A DNA stretch of 12,954 bases from Funneliformis mosseae (GCA_910592005.1 CAJVPP010002976.1:1-12954); one strand, 5' to 3'. Counted from the stretch's first letter, positions 1-9,083 are shown. Numbers and translations are program-made. The notes: generated from the letters alone by a model not told the origin.

Positions 1-90
1 AATATTTATTCATTTTTAATTTTATTTAAAAACTAGGTACAGAGAACTACAAAATTTTATATACATAAATCTAGTAAAATTTATTTTAAG

Positions 91-307
91 AAAAACTTCA
101 TTATATCAAAAAAAATTCGTTATAGAGAAAATTCATTATAAAATAAGTTATTTTATATATAAATTTTTCTGAATTTAATTTGTTAAATATAATACAAATT
201 TTTAATTACTAAATTCAATATAGTAAGGGTTTTTTTATATTTAAAAATCTGGTTAACACTGAAAATTCATTGTATTATAAAATTCGTTATATCAAAATTC
301 ATTGTAG
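91..307. repeat. Degenerate AAATTCRTTATA-type short repeats
   Basis: Two clusters carry variants of one motif of about 12 to 17 bases. The first, at about 91-140, has ACTTCATTATATC, AATTCGTTATAG and AATTCATTATA. The second, at about 261-306, has AATTCATTGTA, AATTCGTTATATC and AATTCATTGTA. The copies differ mostly at the CG position (CG or CA). The second cluster ends immediately before the first recognisable LINE codon at 311, so this repeat may mark the 5' truncation point of the LINE or belong to a separate inserted element. I see no coding signal in 1-310. Confidence 0.55.
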
Positions 308-310
308 AAA

Positions 311-610
311 AAGTTAACTGTAATCACCTTTGAAGTAACCACTAATGATATTTTATTTCACATCACTTATTTGAATAGTCCAGTAACTATCTTAATAAAG
401 AAACCTAATTAATCAATTAGATATTTAGACGTTTAAATTTTTACATTTTACAACAAAAAATTTGTAAAACAATAATTAGAAAATGAAATTACTGACTTTA
501 TTTTAAAACTTAATATTAAACCTATAATAGACAAACTGCTGAGATATTTTTGCAACTAAATACTCATTCTTTAGCTTGAATACCACTTTCAATTGATTGT
601 TTTTTCACAT
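311..610 (+). pseudogene. LINE reverse transcriptase thumb region (relic)
   Basis: One frame reads from 311 to about 610 with five stops (410, 434, 473, 557, 572). It contains SIRYLDV followed by a stop at 434, matching the conserved S-I-R-Y-L-G-V-W segment just after the RT palm, with Gly changed to Asp and Trp to a stop. Next comes a helical stretch (FVKQ, stop, LENEI), an I-I-D-K-L segment and ILIL, stop, LEYHFQL. The last piece fits the 'vliPRlEYR-Q' block of the thumb. In a working element this domain holds the template-primer duplex. Upstream catalytic motifs are missing. Several stops sit where the family has Trp, Gln or Arg and are explained by single transitions. Confidence 0.78.
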
Positions 611-1222
611 TTGCCCTATTCTCTTACATTTGTTTATTCATCAAACACAAACTTAAATTTAATAAATGTACTCCTAATAGCATACTTTTAAACAAGTTAT
701 TATTTGGATTTAATAATTTGACCTCTAATTATTATATTTCAAATTATAATATTTCACTTTAATCATTAATGGAAATACTTTGCAATCACTGCTTTTCCTG
801 ATTATTAAAATCTTCTCAAATAACTTTAAAACTTTTTCTGATTATCAGATGACCTTATTATATGCTAACCAATACAGTTAAAAAATGTAAAATATGATAA
901 TTACCTTTGTAATATGCTTATTCTTTATCTTTAAACCCTTTTCTCAATATATAGAACTATTTTTATAGTTTCTGATTTTTGTATTCAAGGAGAAACCAAA
1001 TCTTTTAATTTCCTTATCCTATAGAAGAAAAAATAAATCCTATCACTTAAAAGATGCAGAGCTTTATTTCTTAACCAATTTATTACTCAAGAAGATTTTT
1101 TAATGAAATACTATGATCTTTTTCTTAAAGTCAGTAATTCTAATAAAAAAGCTATTCCAAGATGATTTATTGCCTTTCAAAAAATTGTTTTCCTAAATCC
1201 CATTCATTTAAACTATCTTAAA
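611..1222 (+). pseudogene. LINE connection region between RT and RNase H (relic)
   Basis: After a frameshift near 600, a second frame (592 to about 735) reads KHKLKFNKCTPNSIL and then FGFNNL. This fits the 'FKHKL-F---PNxI' block that follows the thumb in this LINE family. Another shift leads to YFTLIINGNTLQSLL and a Leu/Ile/Phe-rich stretch (about 735-860). Between about 860 and 1060 I recognise nothing. At 1145-1210 there is SNKKAIPR, stop, FIAFQKIV. The stop at 1163 (TGA) replaces the Trp of a 'KKGPxPxWF' segment. The relic then runs into the foldback insertion. Confidence is lower than for the thumb and RNase H because the sequence is poorly conserved and shifted several times. Confidence 0.6.
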
Positions 1223-1378
1223 TAATGCTCTGAACAGTTTAGTTCAGTCCAGATTATAGGTCAATCTGAAACTGAACCAAAAATTTCAGTTCAGTTCAGT
1301 TCAAATTAAAAATCTTAAAAATGCTAATCCGAAACTGAACTGAATTATAAACTAGTAAAATCTGAATTGAACTAAAAA

Positions 1379-1396
1379 TTTCAGATTAATCTGAAA
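1379..1396. repeat. Perfect 18-bp palindrome, left copy
   Basis: TTTCAGATTAATCTGAAA is its own reverse complement. The same 18 bases recur at 1918-1935, and their 16-bp core recurs at 2069-2084. Two copies sit just outside the 25-bp array on either side and the third lies near the right end of the element. It could be a protein-binding site of the mobilising transposase or only part of the foldback symmetry. Confidence 0.85.
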
Positions 1397-1410
1397 TTTC
1401 AGATCATTTG

Positions 1411-1907
1411 GAATGATAACTTCAATCATTCTAAATGAACGATTTTTTATCGTTTGTTTGAAACGATAATTTGATCGTTCGTTTGAAATGATAATTTGAT
1501 CATTCTAATTGAATGATTTTCTTATCATTTGATTAGAATAATAATTTTATCGTTCCAATCAAACAATTCTTTTATCGTTCGTTTAGAATAATAATTTTAT
1601 CATTTCAATTGAATGATTCTTTTATCATTTGTTTAGAACGATAATTTGATCGTTCCAATTGAACGATTTTTTTATTGTTCATTTAGAATGATAATTTCAT
1701 CATTCTAATCAAACAATTCTATTATCATTTATTGGAACGATAATTTGATCATTCTAATCGAACAATTTTCTTATTGTTCATTTAGAATGATTATTTCATT
1801 ATTTCAATTAAATGATTCTTTATCGTTCATATGAAATGATAGTTCATCATTTCAATTGAACGATTCTTTTATTATTCATTTAAAATAATAAATTTAATCA
1901 TTTCAAA
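1411..1907. repeat. 25-bp palindromic tandem array, about 20 units
   Basis: Unit boundaries fall nearly every 25 bases: 1411, 1437, 1460, 1485, 1511, 1536, 1561, 1586, 1611, 1636, 1661, 1686, 1711, 1735, 1760, 1785, 1810, 1833, 1858 and 1883. Each unit starts GAAYGAT and carries the inverted arm ATCRTTC after a spacer of about six bases, so it can fold into a 7-bp stem. Two unit types alternate, one with an AATTTG-like spacer and a YAATY tail, the other with a TCTTTT-like spacer and an RTTTA tail. The higher-order period is therefore 50 bp. The variable positions are mostly the CG dinucleotides in the arms (CG, TG or CA). Confidence 0.88.
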
Positions 1908-1917
1908 CGATCTAAAA

Positions 1918-1935
1918 TTTCAGATTAATCTGAAA
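1918..1935. repeat. Perfect 18-bp palindrome, right copy
   Basis: This is identical to the palindrome at 1379-1396 and sits symmetrically on the other side of the 25-bp array. A 16-bp core copy follows at 2069-2084. Confidence 0.85.
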
Positions 1936-2099
1936 TTTTCAGTTCAGTTAGACTTTTTACAGTTTAGATTAGATTTATAATCTGAAAAAAATCTGAACTG
2001 AACCGAAAATTTTTGGATTGAATTTTTTGCAATCTGAAACTAACTGAAGTTGATCTGAACTGAAAATTTTCAGATTAATCTGAACTATTCAGAGCTTTA

Positions 2100-2580
2100 G
2101 TCTTAAATCTGAATACTATATTAATAACTTTGCCTTTTAAGGCTACATCACTGCTTCTATTTTGACAATAATAAAAATCTCTTTGGATAGCTCTATAAAC
2201 TCCACCTGAACAAAACTATTACAATTTATCTTATTTTAGCTAAAGTATTATTAGAAAAGCTGTTCAATTTTATTTTATTTCTAATAAAGTTGTTATACAA
2301 TATTTTGTTAACAATTTAACTTTAAATCATGATTCTAAATCAGTATCAAAAAAACAGAATTTATTTACTCCTTATTCAGAATATTCTTTAAATCACTAGA
2401 GTCTATTTTTAACTTTAATGCATTAGTCACTACTTAGCCTTATGATAATATTGTTGATGATAATTTTTCTCAAATAATAGAAGTCTTTTATTTTTCTTCT
2501 GTTAATGATAACAAATTATACCTTCTCAAAAAAAAATATCTGGTCGATTATTAATCAAGTAAAACAATAATATTTGTTAG
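2100..2580 (+). pseudogene. LINE linker segment upstream of RNase H (poorly readable)
   Basis: This stretch lies between the right end of the foldback insertion and the readable RNase H frame. Its base composition resembles the rest of the LINE, with less extreme AT than the later desert. I could not align any frame confidently: short open pieces are broken by stops in all three + frames. It is assigned to the LINE by position only, since LINE-like reading resumes on the same strand directly after it. Confidence 0.45.
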
Positions 2581-3311
2581 TATACCTTCCTATTGTTATA
2601 TCAAACAACTTTATTTTTAGTGTTCTACCCCTTTATTACCATTTCTAATTTATTTACAAATAATAATGTCAGTTTATTCTTACTGGAATTTCACTGAGCT
2701 CTTCAGAATGAAAGATCCTTCATATTTTATACAGATGAATCTCACTAATTTGTTTCTTTTTTACTTGCATCATATTTAAGTGTTACATTTTGTCTAGTAT
2801 ATGACTCTTTAAATATAGAATTCTCAACTGCTGTCCCTGTAGTTTGGGCTAACTCTACCAATGCTAAAATATTTGCCTTTTTTTTAGTTCTTTTAATTAG
2901 TCCTTCATCCTCTTCAATTTCAATACATACTGATAGCTTAGCTCTTATTTATACTTATAATTATATAGTTAAAATAAATGCTTTTCAATATTTTTTATTT
3001 ATGTTCAAAGTTCCTTTTATATTTTCTGGTCTGTTATTTTTAAAATCATTAAAGAATGATAAATAATTATTTCACTCTACAAAGTTACTACTTACTCTAA
3101 TAATTCATATAATGATAAGGCTGATCAATTAACAAAATCCTCTTTTCTTTTTCACCCTTTAAATTTATCTTTAGATCATATCCCTTTCATTAATAATATA
3201 TCTAAATTTAATCACATACTTATACATCATTCCTTACATTCTTTTTTAAAAGATTATACTAATATTAAACACTTTTCTGATTATTATTATCTCAAACTAA
3301 ATACCAAATAC
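2581..3311 (+). pseudogene. LINE ribonuclease H domain (relic)
   Basis: RNase H degrades the RNA strand of the RNA-DNA hybrid. One frame runs from 2581 to 3063 with only two stops (2695, 2746), including 105 open codons at 2749-3063. It reads FIFYTDES (first catalytic Asp at 2734-2736), then WANSTNAKIFAF, then ISIHTDSLAL (third catalytic Asp at 2932-2934). After one frameshift a second open frame (to the stop at 3312) gives KVTTYSNNSYNDKADQL, matching K-V-K-A-H-S...NDKAD with the last catalytic Asp at 3114-3116. Family consensus expects Glu in 'T-R-A-E', where this copy has Lys (AAA, 2866-2868), and His where it has Tyr (TAC, 3093-3095). The active site is therefore dead. The classic spacing of the four motifs makes the domain call firm. 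Confidence 0.88.
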
Positions 3312-3314
3312 TAA

Positions 3315-3826
3315 CATTTATAAGTAAATTAGATTTAACTTTTTAACTTATTTAAACTGGATTAGCATTTGTTACAACATTTAATAAAACATGAAGGCAT
3401 AGCAGAAAACTTACATTTCTTCTTGAGTAACTTTTAACGATTTAATTTATGAAAATTATTCAACCTCAGTTATATCTATATTTTTAAAAATATTACCAAT
3501 ATAATAGTTATAATGAAGACTTTAATCACCTTTAGCTCTGCTCTGATATTAAACAATATATACATTCCTTGATCTCTGATCTTATTGCTAATCTAAAGCT
3601 ACAATTATTCATTTACACTTCAAAATCTGGATTTGCTGATAATATTAATCATCTTTTAAAACCTTTATACTCAATCTAGTCATTACGAGCAAATTCACAT
3701 GATTTTTTTTTTATTGATATTATCAATGATATTATTTCTACCTTTTTATCATCAGTCTTAACAATATTTATCAAATCATTCTCCACTACTTTATTTATTC
3801 TTTCTTTTTTTTTGATTTATTTTTGA
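3315..3826 (+). pseudogene. LINE C-terminal domain after RNase H (relic)
   Basis: From about 3480 a frame reads NEDFNHL, stop (3533), LCSDIKQYIHSLISDLIANLK. This fits the segment after RNase H in these LINEs, where an E-D-F-N-H-L-W-x-C motif follows a short Cys pair. Trp is replaced by TAG and the His and Cys remain. The upstream Cys pair is not visible; the sequence there is Tyr-rich, which TGT-to-TAT changes would explain, but that is inference. The same frame stays open at 3536-3676, stops at 3677, and continues at 3680-3823 with an Ile/Phe/Ser-rich tail to the TGA at 3824. The function of this domain is not known to me beyond a probable nucleic-acid-binding role. Confidence 0.65.
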
Positions 3827-4265
3827 TTAAACTTATAATAATATATAGAAAACTAGATGTAATCTAATATTAGTTAAAGAAAAATTATTACACATAACTA
3901 AACAACTAACAAAAGAATGGTAATTTTGCCTTATCTAATATTAATTTCTCCATTAATAGTTTCTCTAACATACAATTTACCACTAACACAGATAACCTAG
4001 ATTATTTTACTCTAATTAATAATTCTTATAAACATAGTCAACATTGGTCCCTCTTCTTAGATCAGTGATACCAGTTGTTTTAGCTTTTCAGTTCACTCAG
4101 TTTAATATTGATGATTGTTCAGTTAACCTTTATATTCAGAATTAGACGGGACAACCAGTTGGTTTGGTAGGAGCTAATTCTTTAGTAATAAATATTAGGC
4201 AACAATTTTTATTTTCTACTTTTGTACCTGTCTTGGGATTTTCATATATTTTATACTGAACTTAA
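3827..4265 (+). mobile_element. Probable LINE 3' end or 3' UTR
   Basis: This stretch keeps a milder base composition than the sequence after it, and 4130-4260 is locally G-rich on the + strand (GACGGG, GGTTTGGTAGGAGC). Composition drops sharply to near-pure A/T after about 4265, which I take as the end of the element. The G-rich tail resembles 3' regions I associate with these LINEs, but that is weak recall. No poly(A) tail or target duplication is clear. Confidence 0.5.
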
Positions 4266-4680
4266 TTCTTATAATAAAATATTGCATTATCACATTTTTT
4301 AAAAAAAATTACAAAAATATAAAATTTAATTTATTAGATTTATCATATTAAAACATATTAAATGGTAATATTTTTATATTTCTAAGATTAATAGATAGCA
4401 AGATATATAAATTTAAAATTTTAATTTTTTTTATAATAATTTATTATTAAAAAATCACTAGTTAATTACATTTTTTTTTTAATTTTTACTTAGAAAAAAT
4501 TATAAAATTTATTATATAAGTATTAATTTTTTAATAATATATTTTAAAATATTTAAAAAATAATTAAAAATAATTATAATTTATAAATAAAATTGCTTAT
4601 AAATTTGTTGATAAAATAATTGAAAGGATAATATTAAAAAAAATAATATTAAAATAAAAGAATTTTATCATAAAAATAAA
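4266..4680. other. AT-rich spacer, no gene seen
   Basis: This is almost pure A/T with homopolymer runs such as the T-run near 4470. It lies between the LINE 3' end and the C-terminal end of the hAT relic. It may include the degraded 3' terminus of the hAT element, but no terminal inverted repeat is recognisable. Confidence 0.6.
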
Positions 4681-4689
4681 AAATAGTAA

Positions 4690-5265
4690 TAATAGTTAGA
4701 TCAAGATGGTTGTATTTACAATAAGTATATTACTTACTTGAAAATAATCTTTTAACTAAAATTAAACTTGCAGAAATAGATAAGTAAGAATATGTAATTT
4801 TTAATAATTGAGAGACATTATTACAATTATTTTTTTAACAAATAATTGAATTATTATTTTAGTAAGAAATAGTGTTATAAGTTTCATGTAAAGATTTGGT
4901 TTAAATTTTGGTTTAATAATAAATAAAGAAATTTGTAAAGAATGATTAGAATTTTGAATATTTTGTGATAAATTAATAAGATTATTTACAAGAAAAAGTA
5001 TATGATCTTTTGTTAATAATAGAACTAAAGTAAGAGATTTAAAATGAAGATTTAATAAAGATGTTATTAATCTTAAATTTTGAAAACCATTCCAATATTT
5101 GATAAATAAGTTATTAATTATTTTATTATAAATATTTAAAAAGATTTCTAATTGTAGAATAAAAAGTAGAAAATGTTAAATAAGTATTATTAGATAAAAT
5201 TTAGAAGCTTATTCAAATAGTTACAAAATAAATACTAATTTTTCAGCACTATTCCATCTATCTAT
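4690..5265 (-). pseudogene. hAT-family transposase C-terminal half (relic)
   Basis: On the minus strand one frame contains DRWNSAEKL (around 5239-5262), matching the conserved T-R-W-N-S block of hAT transposases. It then has an uninterrupted stretch of 124 codons (4804-5175) with NNLFIKYW and LITSLLNLHFKSL. The latter fits 'SLLDPRFKSL', with Asp to Asn, Pro to Leu and Arg to His at 5044-5052. After a frameshift near 4800 comes YLSISASLILVKRLFSS (4736-4786), matching the dimerisation motif 'YLSIxASSVPSERLFS'. The end, about 4690-4725, reads NHLDL and fits 'RNxLDP'. In a live element this is the cut-and-paste transposase. Here stops (5176 and two upstream), a frameshift and consensus losses show it is dead. 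The RNase H-fold N-terminal part is not visible. The assignment rests on three ordered motifs. Confidence 0.77.
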
Positions 5266-5548
5266 TTATTTTTTTTATTATTTATTAATAATATTATATA
5301 ATTTTTTATAATAAATTTTTTTTTAAAAATGTTATTTTATTAAAGATCAATAATATTATTATATAATAATATTAATAAATACATATGCATTTATAAATTT
5401 TACAATTAAAAAATATATAAATTATATTTAAATTATTTTATTATTTTATATTTTTCAATTTTTAAAATATAAAATAAAATAATATAAATATAAAAATAAA
5501 TTAAAATTCAATTATCATAATGAATTTACATTTGGTTTTTTTTCTTTT

Positions 5549-5574
5549 AATTATTATTATTATTATCATTATTA
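5549..5574. repeat. ATT trinucleotide run
   Basis: This is a short microsatellite of (ATT)n type with one CATT interruption, flanked on the left by a T-rich stretch. It is probably a product of replication slippage. Confidence 0.75.
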
Positions 5575-6200
5575 TAAAAAGATTTTGTATTTTTTTGTAT
5601 TTTAAAAATAAATTACTATGTATAAAAAAATATTAATAAATATCTAATACTAAAATGTAAAAGATTTTTATTTATAAATAATTTTAACTTAATACTAAAA
5701 TATTTTTAGATTATAATTTTACTCTTATATTGAGTTATAAAAATATATCATAGCTATAAATATAATTTAAATTATTATATAGATTTTAAATATCTTAAAC
5801 AATTTTTTTACTTATAATAATAAATAAAATAAGCATAAATAAAAATAAATTAATTATAAATAATAAGTTTTTTAAATGAAATAATTTATCTAATTTGAAA
5901 AACAATAATTATTTAAATTATTAAATATTAACAGATAATAATAAAATATCATTATATTTAAAATATAATCTGTTAATTTATGATATTATAATATTTAATT
6001 AAATTATATATATTAAATCAATAATATTAAATAATAAAAAATAAATAATAAATTAATTATATACATAAATAATTTAGATTACTTTTTTTAAATTTATTCT
6101 TTTTATTTCTATAAACATATATTTTAGAATTGATAAATTATTTTATTATTACTACAAAAATTCTAAAATATTATATAAATGATTGGATTTTTATGATTAA

Positions 6201-6335
6201 AAATAATACTACTACTATTATAGATAATGATAATATTAGTAATAATACTATTATTATTATTATTTGATATTATTATTAATACTATTAGTACTATTAGTAT
6301 TATTTTTAATAGTGATGTTAATACTAATACTACTT
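6201..6335. repeat. Period-3 repeat tract (ATT, ACT, AGT, AAT)
   Basis: ACT runs near 6207 lead into ATT runs (about 6249-6262) and then mixed ACTATTAGT and ATACTAATACTACT. The tract keeps period 3 for about 130 bases and is roughly self-complementary, because ACT/AGT and ATT/AAT both occur on the same strand. All frames contain stops, so it is not coding. Confidence 0.75.
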
Positions 6336-6596
6336 TTTATTAATAAAGAAATTTAAAGTTATTTAAATATTTATATAAAAAAAATATATATATGATTATT
6401 TAATAAAATACTTGATAAATAATTAAATTCCTTAAATTTTGAAGGAATAAAAATAGATCATTATATATAAGTTTAATATAATTGAATTATATTATCTATA
6501 TTTATAATTAATTCTATTTTTTCTTTAAGTATTTCAAATAATTATAGTAAAATTTATCATTTTCATCTATAAATGATAATTTTTTATATGGGAGTG

Positions 6597-6737
6597 TTTC
6601 TAGGAAAATCAGGTTCTGAGAAATTTTTGACTAAAATTAAGAGCTTAATACATTTTAATCTAATAACATCAAAAACTAAAATGCAATAAAAATCTCAATT
6701 TTACTAAAAAATTCCCAGAACCCGATTTTTCTAGCAA
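6597..6737. mobile_element. Small MITE-like terminal inverted repeat element
   Basis: The left arm (about 6600-6642) starts CTAGGAAAATCAGGTTCTG. The right arm, read on the minus strand from 6734 to about 6692, starts CTAGAAAAATCGGGTTCTG, and similarity continues for about 40 bases (AAATTTTT, ACTAAAATTAAGA against AGTAAAATTGAGA). The loop is about 50 bp. The element is too short to code for anything, so it would depend on a transposase in trans. The outermost bases are ambiguous: TA occurs near both ends (6587-6588, 6744-6745), which would suit a Tc1/mariner-type insertion, but the arms do not match up to those TAs. Several arm differences are A/G or C/T. Confidence 0.68.
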
Positions 6738-7440
6738 TCAATTTATATAATAAATTTCATATGTTAAAATTAATTTTAAGCTTAATATATAAATTATTTT
6801 AAAATTTTACATATTATAATACAAAAAAAAATATATATTTTAAGATTTTTACTTTTAATCCAATTTTAATTTCAAATCAAAGGATATTTTTTTTAAATTT
6901 AACTTTTCATTATCAGGATTTTCTTTTTAAATTTTTATTATTCTTCAAATAATTTTCTTTTTATAATAAATTTTTTTGGTATTTTAAATTATAATTATTT
7001 TATTTTATTACTGCTACTAATATTAGTAATTAGAATGGAATCAATTATCGAATCTTTGAAAATTCAGTTTTTATTTTTTATAAGATAATCCCTTTTAAAT
7101 ATTAATAATTAATTTCATAATCAATAAATATATAAAATCTGAATTAGAATTGTAAATTTATTAGCAAATTATATAATGTTACTAATATCTAACTATAAAT
7201 TACTATAATATAAATATTGATTATTACTAATTATTTACCAATTATTTCATTATTTTGAGTTTTTGAATGCTATTACTAATCATTTAATTTTTAAAAATAC
7301 TTTAAATTATTTATTTGATCTTTAAATATAATATTAAATTCATTTTTTTGTTTAAATTTAATTTTTCTTTTTAAAAAATGAAATTTAATTTTGATTTAAT
7401 AATTAATTTTAATTCTAACTGATACTATGATAATATTATT

Positions 7441-7605
7441 TTTCTTTATTTTATTACTACTGTACTATTGCTAATGATAAAAGTAATAATAATATTTCTC
7501 TTTATTTTGCTATTATTAATGATATAATAATAATAATGCTCTTTTTTTACTTTATTACTATTGATAATAATAATGATAGAAGTAGTAATAGTAGAATACT
7601 TTTTT
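7441..7605. repeat. Three diverged TTTATTACTA...AGTAATAATA modules
   Basis: Three neighbouring modules (about 7441-7496, 7497-7540 and 7541-7605) each begin with a CTTTATTTT/CTTTATTACTA-like stretch and end with AATGATA followed by AGTAATAATA-like sequence. Each is roughly self-complementary. They may be a decayed tandem repeat or slippage within period-3 sequence. Confidence 0.45.
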
Positions 7606-7929
7606 GATATTCTTACAAATTTAAATTCTTCTGTATATTTTAATAATAATTTATTTAATTTATTTTTAAATCAAAAAATGAAATTTTACTTTTCTTTTTA
7701 ATATAAAAGTAGAAATATATATTAAAAGTTTATTTAAAATATCATGAACTACCTAATAAGTTTCTTAAATATATTCATTATATTTAATTTTATAAATTTA
7801 TATTTATAAAATTAATCTTTGAATATGATTAACATTAATTGTAAAACTTGAGTCAATATAATTTCTTTATGTATTTTATAATTTTTAGATTAATTTTTCA
7901 TAAGATTTTTATTACTGCTAAGGTTGATT

Positions 7930-8090
7930 ATTTAAACTCATTTTAAATTTGATAAATATCTAAACTATAGTTTTGCTAATTTTTTATTGAGGTTTTAATA
8001 TAATTTTACATTTTTATAAACTTTGATATAGTTTTAACTTTTCAAAATTTTGCAGATTTTTTAATAAGATTTAATATAATTTTACTAAAT
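7930..8090. repeat. Diverged tandem duplication, spacing 77 bp
   Basis: TTTTGCTAATTTTTTATTGA at 7971 is matched by TTTTGCAGATTTTTTAATAA at 8048, and both are followed by a G-poor TTTAATATAATTTTAC. The sequences in front of each copy also resemble one another (AAATTTGATAAATATC against AAACTTTGATATAG). I read two copies of a 77-bp unit. No function is visible. Confidence 0.55.
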
Positions 8091-9083
8091 TTAATTAAAA
8101 ATTTTACAAAATCTTCAGATTTCACTTAATAATTTTAGTTATTACTAATAATAGTTTTAATAAAAGAAATTATTAATTCTATAAATTTTTTTTTAAATTT
8201 TTAATTATAAAACTAAAGTATTTAAAAATTTTTAAAATATTTAAGTTAACAATTTTATCAATATAATTTGGTATTAGTAAAATAAGATTTGCTTTACTTC
8301 TAATATAATTATTATTGATGCTAATTTATAAATCTTTATTAGATAAATAATATGCATTTCTTTATGTAAATAGATTACTATGCAATTTTTAATTCTTTAT
8401 TAAGTTTTAAATAATATATTCTAATTATTAAAGATATTAATTATTAATTAAATTTAATTTACTATTCGATATTATATTATAAAAATATTTTCAAAATTTT
8501 TATATTTTAAATAATAATATTTAACTATAAATAATTTAAACTTTATATTATATTCTTTTATACTAAATAAAAAATAATAAAAATTTATTATATTTTTGAA
8601 ATATTAATGCTTAACTTTAAATAATTTAAACTTCACAAATAAATTATTTTAGAAATAAAAAAAAATAAAAATATATATTATAAAAGTTTGATTAAAAGGT
8701 TTATCATTCTCCTTTTTATTTATTTTTTCCTATTATTTCTTAAAATTACGCTTATCTTAAATAACTCATAATTTATTTAAATTTATTAAAAAAAATAAAA
8801 TAGATTTAAAAGATAATTCTCAATAAAATTTTAAACATCTAATAAAAAAAATTAATCCAAGAATATAAAAATAATAATTATTATGATATTTAAATTTAAT
8901 AAAAATTAATACTTATATATCATAAAATTTTGTGTAATATCCTAAAAAGAAGAAGTCTCATTTAATAAAATTACTGATTAAAATAAAAAAAGAATAGTAT
9001 TAATAAAAATAAATAATTATGAAAAGTTAACTGAACTGAAGTAAAAAAAAAAGGTTTAAATTATATTAAAAGATCTTATTTAT

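Larger units (their letters stand above)
1225..2097. mobile_element. Foldback (long inverted-repeat) element inserted in the LINE
   Basis: The two ends are inverted copies. The left end begins ATGCTCTGAACAGTT and the right end, read on the minus strand, begins AAGCTCTGAATAGTT. Homology continues inward, with indels, for about 190 bp. It includes CCAAAAATTTCAGTTCAG at the left against CCAAAAATTTTCGGTTCAG at the right, and TTTCAGATTAATCTGAAA at 1379-1396 and 1918-1935. The arms are packed with CTGAAC/GTTCAG motifs. Between them lies a 25-bp inverted-repeat array, so the whole element could form one long hairpin. TA dinucleotides flank both proposed ends (1223-1224 and 2098-2099), which would suit a Tc1/mariner-like target duplication, but two bases are weak evidence. 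There is no coding capacity, so it would be non-autonomous. Confidence 0.78.
311..4265 (+). mobile_element. LINE-type non-LTR retrotransposon relic, 5'-truncated and interrupted
   Basis: This is a decayed retrotransposon that once copied itself by reverse transcription. The order seen is the distal reverse transcriptase (thumb and connection, from 311), ribonuclease H (2581-3311), a C-terminal domain (about 3400-3826) and a G-richer 3' end (about 4030-4265). The endonuclease and the catalytic YXDD part of the reverse transcriptase are absent, so the copy is 5'-truncated. A foldback element at about 1225-2097 splits it. The frame is recovered in long pieces with point stops and a few frameshifts, so no functional product is possible. 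The domain order (RT, then RNase H, then a long C-terminus) fits LINE families abundant in Rhizophagus-type genomes. That assignment rests on remembered motifs. The exact ends are uncertain. Confidence 0.85.

Noticed and set aside
1411..1907. CRISPR array
   Set aside because: The repeats are contiguous with no unique spacers, the units are themselves palindromic, and the setting is eukaryotic with no cas genes.
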